Source of the DNA: a virus
Virus record (IMG/VR): IMGVR_UViG_3300044516_001552
Span: 1-26,685 of that record
Length of the DNA stretch: 26,685 nt
Reading direction: 5' to 3' (one strand)
In this document: positions 19,019 through 24,967 of the stretch, piece after piece
How the letters are laid out: each line of letters opens with the position of its first letter
Numbering within the stretch: the stretch's first letter is position 1
Program-made: the position numbers and the translations under genes
The notes under the pieces: model-generated
The model's database searches: none
Seen by the model: only the letters and a program-made list of their open reading frames with translations
Told to the model about the DNA's origin: nothing

Positions 19019-19076
19019 GTTGCACCCATACAACACTCCATGATCCTGTTGCCATTCCTACCGGTACCTGTAGACT
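19019..19076 (+). promoter_or_regulatory. Island promoter unit 11
   Basis: GTTG-N8-CAAC 19019-19034, TTGCCA 19049-19054, 16-bp spacer ending ACCGGTACCTG, TAGACT 19071-19076. Offset 30 bp. It appears to drive the long operon from 19113 onward. Confidence 0.8.
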
Positions 19077-19112
19077 TCTCTTTATCGATTGAGACAACAC
19101 AAGGAAGAAACG

Positions 19113-19469
19113 ATGGACAGCATTCTTGACACCCGCGACCTTCAAGACCGCATGGATGAAATTGAGATGGACCTGGAGACTCTGGAGATGACTGAGGCTG
19201 AGCGTGAAGCCCTCCGCGAAGAATTGACGGCTCTCCAGACTCTACAGGAAGAGGTCGAAGGGTACTCCTCAGACGATTGGAGGCATGGCATCCAATTGAT
19301 TCCTGAAAAGGTTTTCACGGAATACTGCCAGGAACTCTTGGAAGACTGCGGAGAGATTCCCCGCGACCTGCCCTCTTATATTGTAATCGACTGGGAGGAT
19401 ACGGCCTCCAACCTGCGGGTAGACTACACCGAGGTCGATTTTGAGGGTACCACGTACCTTTTTCGCTGA
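19113..19469 (+). CDS. Conserved acidic phage/prophage protein (118 aa)
   Basis: ATG 19113 behind AAGGAAGAAACG; the in-frame TTG at 19089 is not needed. An N-terminal acidic helix (ILDTRDLQDRMDEIEMDLETLEM ... EELTALQTLQEEVEGY) is followed by FTEYCQELLEDCGEIP and a C-terminal VIDWEDTASNLRVDYTEVDFEGTTYLFR. This layout recurs in many phages and prophages; I vaguely associate it with antirestriction (ArdA-like) annotations, but cannot support a function. The high acidity would suit a DNA mimic. Confidence 0.75.
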   Translation: MDSILDTRDLQDRMDEIEMDLETLEMTEAEREALREELTALQTLQEEVEGYSSDDWRHGIQLIPEKVFTEYCQELLEDCGEIPRDLPSYIVIDWEDTASNLRVDYTEVDFEGTTYLFR

Positions 19470-19496
19470 TTTTAACAGATTATAAGAGGAGAAACC

Positions 19497-19757
19497 ATGG
19501 ACTTATTCGTTGAAGTTGAAAAGATGCTGGAATTGGATTGCGATTATGAGGAAATTATCGCATTCATCCAGGCGGCTCGCCCAGGTTATAATCTAGCCGA
19601 TTGTGAAGAGGTGATTATGGACTGCGAGATGAAATTGGCCGTGCGTTATAAAGACATGGAAGACTATGAGGATATGGACGGTGACCATGCATCGGCTTTG
19701 GCATCGGCTGGGTGGGGTACCGATGAGGACTATGGCTATGCATCCGACGATTATTAA
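19497..19757 (+). CDS. Hypothetical acidic protein (86 aa)
   Basis: ATG 19497 behind AGAGGAGAAACC. Very acidic, with an aspartate/tyrosine-rich tail (DMEDYEDMDGD ... TDEDYGYASDDY). No family recognised. Confidence 0.67.
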   Translation: MDLFVEVEKMLELDCDYEEIIAFIQAARPGYNLADCEEVIMDCEMKLAVRYKDMEDYEDMDGDHASALASAGWGTDEDYGYASDDY

Positions 19758-19780
19758 ATTTTTGCTCCCGGTGGCTTATT

Positions 19781-19912
19781 ATGTCGAATATGTATCCTTT
19801 GGTCTATTTTTTATCCTTCTTCGTGCTTTGTCACCTGGCCAATAAACATTCAGGTGCGGCCGGTGTAAGTGGGGTTGTAATTGCATGGTTTATTTTTGGT
19901 TTTTTTCTGTGA
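19781..19912 (+). CDS. Small two-span membrane protein (43 aa)
   Basis: Two hydrophobic segments (YPLVYFLSFFVLCHLA and VVIAWFIFGFFL) are joined by a short polar loop (NKHSGAAG). It fills the gap between two well-supported genes, with GGTGG upstream. Confidence 0.55.
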   Translation: MSNMYPLVYFLSFFVLCHLANKHSGAAGVSGVVIAWFIFGFFL

Positions 19913-19920
19913 GGTGGTAA

Positions 19921-20304
19921 ATGGGTACTCGCGCATTGATTAAAGTTCTCGATGAGTCTAACTCGGTGGTGACCTGCCTCTATTCACAATGGGATGGTTA
20001 TCCGTCTGGTATTGGTTCTGCCCTGGCGGCCTTTTTGAGTCAAATTAAACTAATTAATGGTATAACTGGCAAAGAAACTCGCCCGGTGGCCAATGGCATG
20101 GGTTGCCTTGCGGCTCAATTAGTTGTACACTTTAAGAAGGAAGTTGGTTCATACTATCTGGTTGATCCAAAAGTTGAACATGGCGAAGAATATATCTATG
20201 AGGTATATTCAAATAAAGTAAGAGTAACCAATTATGCTAAAGAAGTTCTTTACCTTGGTTCGTGGGATCTTTTCTCCGAATTCTGCAACGGTTCTGATGA
20301 TTAA
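19921..20304 (+). CDS. Conserved phage protein (127 aa)
   Basis: ATG 19921 behind GAGGTGG. MGTRALIKVLDESNSVVTCLYSQWDGYPSGIGSALAAFL matches a common phage family (MGTR ... YxQxDGYPSGxG) without known function. The rest is beta-rich (YLVDPKVEHGEEYIYEVYSNKVRVTNY). Confidence 0.75.
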   Translation: MGTRALIKVLDESNSVVTCLYSQWDGYPSGIGSALAAFLSQIKLINGITGKETRPVANGMGCLAAQLVVHFKKEVGSYYLVDPKVEHGEEYIYEVYSNKVRVTNYAKEVLYLGSWDLFSEFCNGSDD

Positions 20305-20407
20305 ACCTGTGACCTATCGCCGTTATTATTGGAAAGAATTTCGCCGCCATGCGAAAGTATTGATTCGTGATATTCGTGGTATTATCCTAAATCGGAGAAT
20401 AAAATGA
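20297..20407 (+). CDS. Small basic protein (36 aa)
   Basis: Starts within the end of the previous gene and stops in the ATGA of the next. Rich in arginine and tyrosine (MIKPVTYRRYYWKEFRRHAKVLIRDIRG). It fills an otherwise 99-base gap with tight coupling on both sides; not certain. Confidence 0.48.
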   Translation: MIKPVTYRRYYWKEFRRHAKVLIRDIRGIILNRRIK

Positions 20408-20853
20408 CGGTTGATGATTTGTTTAAAAAGTACCCATTGATTTTTCAGGTACGCAAAGGGCGAGAACTTGAACCTTTTTGCATGTTTGGCATTGAATGTG
20501 GTAGTGGTTGGTTTCCTCTTCTGGATGCACTCTGCTATCAGATTCAATCTTATATTGATTATCGTAAAGAATCTAACGAACGAATCGAAGAAAACAAGAA
20601 AAAATATCCAGACTACGATCAAAAACCATATGACCTTATTCCTCAGGTTACTGTAACACAAGTAAAAGAAAAGTATGGTACTCTGCGATTCTATTATGAT
20701 GGTGGTGATGAAACAATCGATGGCATGGTTCGAATGGCTGAAGCGATGAGTGCAATCACTTGTGAAGTATGCGGCAATCTAGGAAAAATGCGCGGGCGTT
20801 CTTGGCTCTATACTGCTTGCGATGAACACACTAAAGAAGAGGATAAAAAATGA
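20404..20853 (+). CDS. Conserved phage protein with C-terminal cysteine knuckle (149 aa)
   Basis: ATG 20404 behind CGGAG. The layout ECGSGWFPLLDALCYQIQ, then VKEKYGTLRFYYDGGDE, then CEVCGNLGKMRGRSWLYTACDEH is a family I recall from many phages. The C-terminal Cys/His set probably binds zinc. Function unknown. Confidence 0.75.
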   Translation: MTVDDLFKKYPLIFQVRKGRELEPFCMFGIECGSGWFPLLDALCYQIQSYIDYRKESNERIEENKKKYPDYDQKPYDLIPQVTVTQVKEKYGTLRFYYDGGDETIDGMVRMAEAMSAITCEVCGNLGKMRGRSWLYTACDEHTKEEDKK

Positions 20854-21149
20854 AAACTGATGAAATTGCACAACTGGTATCTATTATTGAAAAATGTAAT
20901 CAAGCTGATGTGAGGAAAATTCTTGTTGACTATCTCGCGTCTCAATTGTATAATAAAGGTATGATCCCGGTGGTTAAACCTTTGACAATTGAGGAACTTA
21001 ATCCTGCTTGGAGCAATAAATGCCCTGTATGCCATCTAATTGGTGCACAGGGCTATGTCTGTAGCAGGAATGATTGCCCCTGTAAGATCACTTCTTCAGC
21101 CACCAACTATCAGCAAAAAGTCCGTACTAGTGGTATCGACACGTATTAA
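20850..21149 (+). CDS. Hypothetical protein with a cysteine-rich segment (99 aa)
   Basis: ATGA coupled. An N-terminal helical part (IAQLVSIIEKCNQADVRKILVDYLASQLYNKG) precedes a zinc-finger-like segment CPVC ... C ... CPC (about 58-78). An internal promoter lies in the coding region before M37, which has AAAGG upstream, so a shorter product from M37 is conceivable. Confidence 0.68.
   Translation: MKTDEIAQLVSIIEKCNQADVRKILVDYLASQLYNKGMIPVVKPLTIEELNPAWSNKCPVCHLIGAQGYVCSRNDCPCKITSSATNYQQKVRTSGIDTY
20926..20954 (+). promoter_or_regulatory. Candidate intragenic sigma70 promoter
   Basis: TTGACT (20926-20931), 17-bp spacer, TATAAT (20949-20954), close to consensus, inside the 20850 gene. AAAGGTATG follows at once, so transcription would start at about the in-frame ATG 20960. 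It may boost the downstream operon. Confidence 0.45.
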
Positions 21150-21162
21150 AAGAGAGTAAGAA

Positions 21163-21552
21163 ATGGGAACTAATTACTATGTTGCTTCCAATCTTTGTGA
21201 ATGCTGCGACCGATATGATACTGAATACCATATTGGTAAGTCATCAGGCGGTTGGGCATTTTCTTTCCATGGATATCGCCCTGAGCGGCTGGTAAGCTGG
21301 GCTGCATGGAAAGAATTCTTGAAAGATAAAGTTATCATGGACGAATACGGAGAACGTATCGACTACGATTGGTTCGTTCAGTATATCGAAAGCGAGAAAT
21401 CTCCAGGATTTATTCGTAATGATGGGCGAAGGAATCTTCAACATAACGATGAAGGGCGAAAACCTGACAAGTTTGGATATGCATGGTTCAATCCCGAATA
21501 CGATTGGGACGATCCAGAAGGATATGCTTTTTGTAGCAGGGAGTTCTCATGA
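21163..21552 (+). CDS. Conserved phage protein of the MGTNYY type (129 aa)
   Basis: MGTNYYVASNLCECCDRYDTEYHIGKSSGGWAFSFHGYRPE is a hallmark of a frequent phage family (CxCC, HIGKSS, GWxFSFHGY). The remainder is aromatic and acidic (YDWFVQYIESEK ... FGYAWFNPEYDWDDPEGYAF). The cysteine/histidine set may bind a metal. Function unknown. Start behind GAGAGTAAG. Confidence 0.77.
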   Translation: MGTNYYVASNLCECCDRYDTEYHIGKSSGGWAFSFHGYRPERLVSWAAWKEFLKDKVIMDEYGERIDYDWFVQYIESEKSPGFIRNDGRRNLQHNDEGRKPDKFGYAWFNPEYDWDDPEGYAFCSREFS

Positions 21553-22031
21553 GCATTGAAGCAATGAAGCAGGCTCTGGAGGCGTTGGATTCAGACAATC
21601 CCGATATTCAACTACGGGCGGCAACCGCTCTCCGCGCTGCCATCGAGAAAGCTGAAAAATATAAACAAGATAATGCTTTAGGTGGACCTGCCAAAGTGTT
21701 TGATGCGATAGCTGATGCAATTCGGGCAGGTGATGATTATTATCTAACATTACGTAGATATGGCTATACAGAGGTAGAAAAACATGTTACTGGGCAGGTG
21801 CGTCCAAATTGTTCCCGCGAAAAATGGGTCGATGAAAATCAACTAATCTATAGTGCATGGCGTGACTCTGAAGCATATCAAGTGCCTATGACAGAAGAAG
21901 GCGTAAAACTTGCAGGGAGGAGATTTGAGTCTTTTCGCAAAGGATGGGAATACTATAAGTTCTATCTAGAACATGGTGATGTCTATATGAAAGATTATCT
22001 TGAACATGGGCCGAGGAGTGAAGATAAATGA
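21549..22031 (+). CDS. Hypothetical protein (160 aa)
   Basis: ATGA coupled, with AGGGAG upstream. The first 50 residues (MSIEAMKQALEALDSDNPDIQLRAATALRAAIEKAE) resemble a helical N-terminal segment shared by many phage proteins. The rest has FDAIADAIRAGDDYYLTLRRYGYTEVEKH and an aromatic C-terminal tail. It could be a modular fusion; function unknown. Confidence 0.7.
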   Translation: MSIEAMKQALEALDSDNPDIQLRAATALRAAIEKAEKYKQDNALGGPAKVFDAIADAIRAGDDYYLTLRRYGYTEVEKHVTGQVRPNCSREKWVDENQLIYSAWRDSEAYQVPMTEEGVKLAGRRFESFRKGWEYYKFYLEHGDVYMKDYLEHGPRSEDK

Positions 22032-22240
22032 TCAATATTGTTACACCAAAAAAACTTTATTACGTGCTGCTATACAAACCAAGAACTTTTCCCGACGGTA
22101 GTTGGTCTAACTTTATTGCTACACCACATCTCGGTAAAGCACGATACTACGCTAAGAAACTAAAACGAGCACACCGTCAAATTGATGTACGGGTTCGTGG
22201 TAAGCGTAAAGCGTATGTTCTAAAAGGAAGTTGGCTATGA
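22028..22240 (+). CDS. Hypothetical basic protein (70 aa)
   Basis: ATGA coupled, with GAGG upstream. Strongly basic (HLGKARYYAKKLKRAHRQIDVRVRGKRKAYVLKG), beta then helix then strand; may bind nucleic acid. No family recognised. Confidence 0.66.
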   Translation: MINIVTPKKLYYVLLYKPRTFPDGSWSNFIATPHLGKARYYAKKLKRAHRQIDVRVRGKRKAYVLKGSWL

Positions 22241-22470
22241 ACAAACGAATTCAAGAACTGGCCAAACAATGCACCGATCAATACCGCGATGGACATGGCG
22301 GCTATATTGATCATGTGGATATTGAACAGTTCGCCGAGATGATTGTTCGGGAATGTATCGGGGTTGTAGAAAACCTAAGTCCAGGATACGCCGATTATCG
22401 TAACCAAATCGAAGATGCTTTCCGTAGAGACTGTGTTGAAAAAGTCAAAGAACATTTCGGAGTTGAATGA
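22237..22470 (+). CDS. MNERIQEL-type small phage protein, paralogue 1 (77 aa)
   Basis: ATG 22237 overlaps the previous stop. MNKRIQELAKQC, then EQFAEMIVRECIGVVENL, then VKEHFGVE defines a family with two further copies at 22993 and 23208. I recall this family as common in T4-like and related phages, without function. Mostly helical and acidic. Confidence 0.74.
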   Translation: MNKRIQELAKQCTDQYRDGHGGYIDHVDIEQFAEMIVRECIGVVENLSPGYADYRNQIEDAFRRDCVEKVKEHFGVE

Positions 22471-22610
22471 TGAACGAAATTACTGTTTGGTTTTTTGTTG
22501 GTTGGATCGTAGGCATTCTCCTTGGCTATGTAGTGTGGGCACCTGAAACACGATTCAAACGTAATTTTGTTGACGGACTGACTTTGCGTTTTCTTTGGGG
22601 TAAAAAATGA
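22470..22610 (+). CDS. Small single-span membrane protein (46 aa)
   Basis: ATG 22470 directly follows the previous stop. One hydrophobic span (TVWFFVGWIVGILLGYVVW), then a basic tail (RFKRNFVDGLTLRFLWGKK), so the tail is probably cytoplasmic. Ends in an ATGA overlap with the next gene. Confidence 0.6.
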   Translation: MNEITVWFFVGWIVGILLGYVVWAPETRFKRNFVDGLTLRFLWGKK

Positions 22611-22993
22611 GCCAAGTAGTAAGAGCAATTGAAGCACACGATACGGGTGAACGAAAACTTATCAAAGAAAGTTTCTCTACTCTATTCCAAGATGTATTCA
22701 ATATCAAGTCACATATTCAAGACCTAAGAGGAACTGAAGGTATTGCTAAACAATATCGAATCAGTGTCACAATTGGTTCTCAGGTCCATGTAAGTGACCT
22801 TGACCTTCTCCAAGAAGGCGGTGATTCACTAGAAGAAGCAATTCACCGTACCAAGCGCCAAGTGATTGAAGCCATCTATGGTGAGTTTCGACAAGACCTG
22901 ATGATGGTTGAACGTGCATTGTATGATCGAGATTTTCAAAAAGCACGAGATTATCTAAGGATTCTAGAACAAAAAATGTTTGGGATTGAATGA
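22607..22993 (+). CDS. Hypothetical protein (128 aa)
   Basis: ATGA coupled. Mixed alpha/beta: a helical N-terminus, a strand segment (YRISVTIGSQVHVSDLDLL), and a helical C-terminus with IHRTKRQVIEAIYGEFRQDLMMVERALYDRDFQKARDYL. No family recognised. It sits between paralogues 1 and 2. Confidence 0.68.
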   Translation: MSQVVRAIEAHDTGERKLIKESFSTLFQDVFNIKSHIQDLRGTEGIAKQYRISVTIGSQVHVSDLDLLQEGGDSLEEAIHRTKRQVIEAIYGEFRQDLMMVERALYDRDFQKARDYLRILEQKMFGIE

Positions 22994-23208
22994 TGAACGA
23001 ACGAATTCAAGAACTGCTTATTGAGGCTCATAAACAAACCAATGGTGGTATTTACAATGGACATCTTTCTGAATGGACAGAAAAGTTCGCCGAGTTGATT
23101 GTTCGGGAATGTAGTGATGTTGCACATAAATGTATTTTGGAAGATGGATCTGATTTTCCCATGAAGTCTGTAGCATATAGAATCAAAGAATATTTCGGAG
23201 TTGAATGA
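22993..23208 (+). CDS. MNERIQEL-type small phage protein, paralogue 2 (71 aa)
   Basis: Starts at the second of two adjacent ATGs. MNERIQELLIEAHKQTNGG, EKFAELIVRECSDVAHKC and RIKEYFGVE align with paralogues 1 and 3. Coupled on both sides. Confidence 0.74.
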   Translation: MNERIQELLIEAHKQTNGGIYNGHLSEWTEKFAELIVRECSDVAHKCILEDGSDFPMKSVAYRIKEYFGVE

Positions 23209-23465
23209 TGAACGAACGAATCCAAGAACTTGCTGAACAAGCAGACCTCTTTGCTGATTCTAAACTTTTAATGAAAGGCGAATATCATCCCGATTGGCAC
23301 GACATTCGTGATGAAAAGTTTGCCATGTTGATTGTGCAAGAATGCATTGAGCAAGCTCATTGTGTGGCTGATTCGCGTGGTGTAAATGCTGATATGATTT
23401 ATGGTGCTGATACTGCTGCTGCAAGAATTGCTAAACATTTTGGAGTAAATAATGAAACTAAGTGA
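23208..23465 (+). CDS. MNERIQEL-type small phage protein, paralogue 3 (85 aa)
   Basis: Starts directly after paralogue 2 in the same ATGATG arrangement. MNERIQELAEQADLF, EKFAMLIVQECIEQAHCV and RIAKHFGVN align with the other two, with a longer insertion in the middle. Overlaps the next gene by 14 bases. Confidence 0.74.
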   Translation: MNERIQELAEQADLFADSKLLMKGEYHPDWHDIRDEKFAMLIVQECIEQAHCVADSRGVNADMIYGADTAAARIAKHFGVNNETK

Positions 23466-23775
23466 ACTGCATCGATTGGTGAATGTATACCAAGAACGAA
23501 TGATGCGGGAAGATCCAGAAGTTGTAGTTCAGATTAAACTCCCATACTCCACAATGGGTGGGCAACCAACGGTGCCCGTGAAAAGTTTACAAATGGGGTT
23601 TGACTGGGATCATGGTAAGTTCATTATCACACCAGAAGAAAATCTAACACCTGCTGACCGTGACTTTGCTGAACAAATGCGAAAAATGCAGGATGATTTG
23701 GGTTGGGTTAAACTTGAAAATCATAAACTCAAGCAAGAGATTAAAAAACTGAAGAAACAACTAGGAGCACCATGA
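23452..23775 (+). CDS. Hypothetical protein with C-terminal coiled coil (107 aa)
   Basis: ATG 23452 behind GGAG. The N-terminal part (MKLSELHRLVNVYQERMMREDPEVVVQIKLPYSTMGGQPTVPVKSLQMGFDWDHGKFII) is a beta-rich layout seen in other phage proteins. The C-terminus (DLGWVKLENHKLKQEIKKLKKQL) is a clear coiled coil. Function unknown. Confidence 0.7.
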   Translation: MKLSELHRLVNVYQERMMREDPEVVVQIKLPYSTMGGQPTVPVKSLQMGFDWDHGKFIITPEENLTPADRDFAEQMRKMQDDLGWVKLENHKLKQEIKKLKKQLGAP

Positions 23776-24125
23776 TGAGTGAAGAAAAACCTTGTAGAGA
23801 TAAAGAATGGTGGGAACATTATCCGCTGCACAAATGGTGGTGTAATGATGTATGCCCATTGGTGCCCCGGTGGCATTACCGAGAAGGTGATGAATGGAAT
23901 GCAAACAATTGGAGTGTTCACTGGTTGTTATTCACTGTTTGGTCAATGGAACATTTTTCGTTTGGCGTGGATGCTGGGCTAGACCCAAATGAACTTTATG
24001 TTGGTGCTATCTTGCCTTACCTAAGAATTACAGTTGGCGTAAGGCATTGTTATTCCAACTGGCAAATTAAACTTACAGAATTTCTGCGAAGAAAGCCTGC
24101 AATTAAGGAGCCAAAATATGACTGA
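23772..24125 (+). CDS. Hypothetical tryptophan-rich protein (117 aa)
   Basis: ATG 23772 (or 23775) behind AGGAG. Unusual density of tryptophan, histidine and cysteine (KEWWEHYPLHKWWCNDVCPLVPRWHYREGDEW). Not clearly membrane-spanning, though VHWLLFTVWSMEHF is hydrophobic. No family recognised. Confidence 0.67.
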   Translation: MMSEEKPCRDKEWWEHYPLHKWWCNDVCPLVPRWHYREGDEWNANNWSVHWLLFTVWSMEHFSFGVDAGLDPNELYVGAILPYLRITVGVRHCYSNWQIKLTEFLRRKPAIKEPKYD

Positions 24126-24516
24126 AGAAGATGACGGTGTTGAAAAAGCAATGGCCGAATTGTCAGAAATTGGCCAACGATTTCAAAAAGTAGTTGATGC
24201 AATGGAGAAGGAACAGGAAGATTTCTGGTATTCCCTAACAAAAGAGCAACAACTATTGGCTTTCTGTGCAATGTCTCGCCGTATCGTTGATGGTGAAATT
24301 AAACAGAAGGGCTCTTATCGTTATGTGCTATATAATGTTTTTGGTTTTGGTTCAGAAGCATATATGGCGGCTCAATGCGCAGGTTATCTAGATATTCACA
24401 ATGCAATCTTTGATGCAGAACACGAAGCAGACTTGCTCAAAGCGTTTGCGAAGTTTCATGGGCTTGGTGAGGATGCCGTGGATAAATTTTATGAAACAGG
24501 GAGTCACAGAGTATGA
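24118..24516 (+). CDS. Conserved phage protein (132 aa)
   Basis: Overlaps the previous gene by 8 bases. EDFWYSLTKEQQLLAFCAMSRRIVDGEIKQKGSYRYVLYNVFGFGSEAYMAAQCAGYLDIHNAIF is a well-known conserved phage block without assigned function. N-terminal acidic helix, C-terminal helical region. A nine-codon frame (24513-24542) overlaps its stop and may link it to the next gene. Confidence 0.76.
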   Translation: MTEEDDGVEKAMAELSEIGQRFQKVVDAMEKEQEDFWYSLTKEQQLLAFCAMSRRIVDGEIKQKGSYRYVLYNVFGFGSEAYMAAQCAGYLDIHNAIFDAEHEADLLKAFAKFHGLGEDAVDKFYETGSHRV

Positions 24517-24534
24517 ATAATTCGAAGTTTTATA

Positions 24535-24705
24535 ATGGGTAAGATGTTTATTCTTTTTGCCAGCGCAATTGTTCTTATCGCGCTGGCTATTCACATTTTC
24601 GATAATTCGGTTAAACCTAAGATCCTTGTATTCAGGGAGGGTGGGTATGAGTGTGTGACTCTGAGAGGGAGTGGCGGTGCTTCTTGCTACAGGGTTGAAC
24701 AATGA
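24535..24705 (+). CDS. Small membrane protein (56 aa)
   Basis: ATG 24535. N-terminal hydrophobic span MFILFASAIVLIALAIHIF, then a polar part with two cysteines (GGYECVTLRGSGGASCYRVEQ), probably on the far side of the membrane where they could form a disulfide. Overlaps the next start by 4 bases. Confidence 0.58.
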   Translation: MGKMFILFASAIVLIALAIHIFDNSVKPKILVFREGGYECVTLRGSGGASCYRVEQ

Positions 24706-24830
24706 TAGAAAAGCTATTATGGTTGTTAATTGTACCATGTTTCTTCTTAGCTATTACCATATTCTTAATCGCCTTTTTTGCAATGATGTTTGGTCCAATA
24801 GTAAATCTAATAATTGGTAATGTTTCTTAA
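24702..24830 (+). CDS. Small hydrophobic membrane protein (42 aa)
   Basis: ATGA coupled to the previous gene. Almost entirely hydrophobic (LLWLLIVPCFFLAITIFLIAFFAMMFGPIVNLII), one long or two short spans. With its partner it might be a holin-like or inhibitor pair, but no evidence beyond hydrophobicity supports that. Confidence 0.52.
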   Translation: MIEKLLWLLIVPCFFLAITIFLIAFFAMMFGPIVNLIIGNVS

Positions 24831-24907
24831 AGGCTGGACATACCTACTTATATAAGATAAGAGACTGGTATCGAGGTAAATATGTTGTTTTTATGCAAAA
24901 GTACCAG

Positions 24908-24936
24908 TTGCCAACAGGAAATAGTTGTGATACAAT
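24908..24936 (+). promoter_or_regulatory. Sigma70 promoter of the CobS-like gene
   Basis: TTGCCA (24908-24913), 17-bp spacer, TACAAT (24931-24936) with extended -10 TGA. It shares the -35 of the island promoters, but the spacer length and sequence differ and the palindrome is absent. Start predicted near 24943, with GGAG at 24958-24961. Confidence 0.7.
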
Positions 24937-24967
24937 GTTGAGACAGTCAAATATTATGGAGAATTTA

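Larger units (their letters stand above)
10383..19112. other. GC-richer island of small genes with a shared promoter family
   Basis: Coding sequence between these points is visibly richer in G and C (codons such as GCC, ACC, CTG, GAG) than the AT-rich flanks. It is organised as about ten short operons, each introduced by the same palindrome-plus-promoter unit; the last unit is at 19019. Few genes exceed 130 residues. The right boundary is gradual rather than sharp. No integrase, transposase or flanking direct repeat was seen, so it is described as a compositional and regulatory island rather than a proven mobile element. Confidence 0.65.

Noticed and set aside
10383-19034. Palindrome series as a CRISPR array
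   Set aside because: Copies are 38 bp to nearly 2 kb apart, separated by genes, and repeat units are too short and variable.
24893-24967. N-terminal extension of the CobS-like protein from ATG 24893
   Set aside because: The extension contains the promoter; the ATG at 24968 has GGAG six bases upstream.
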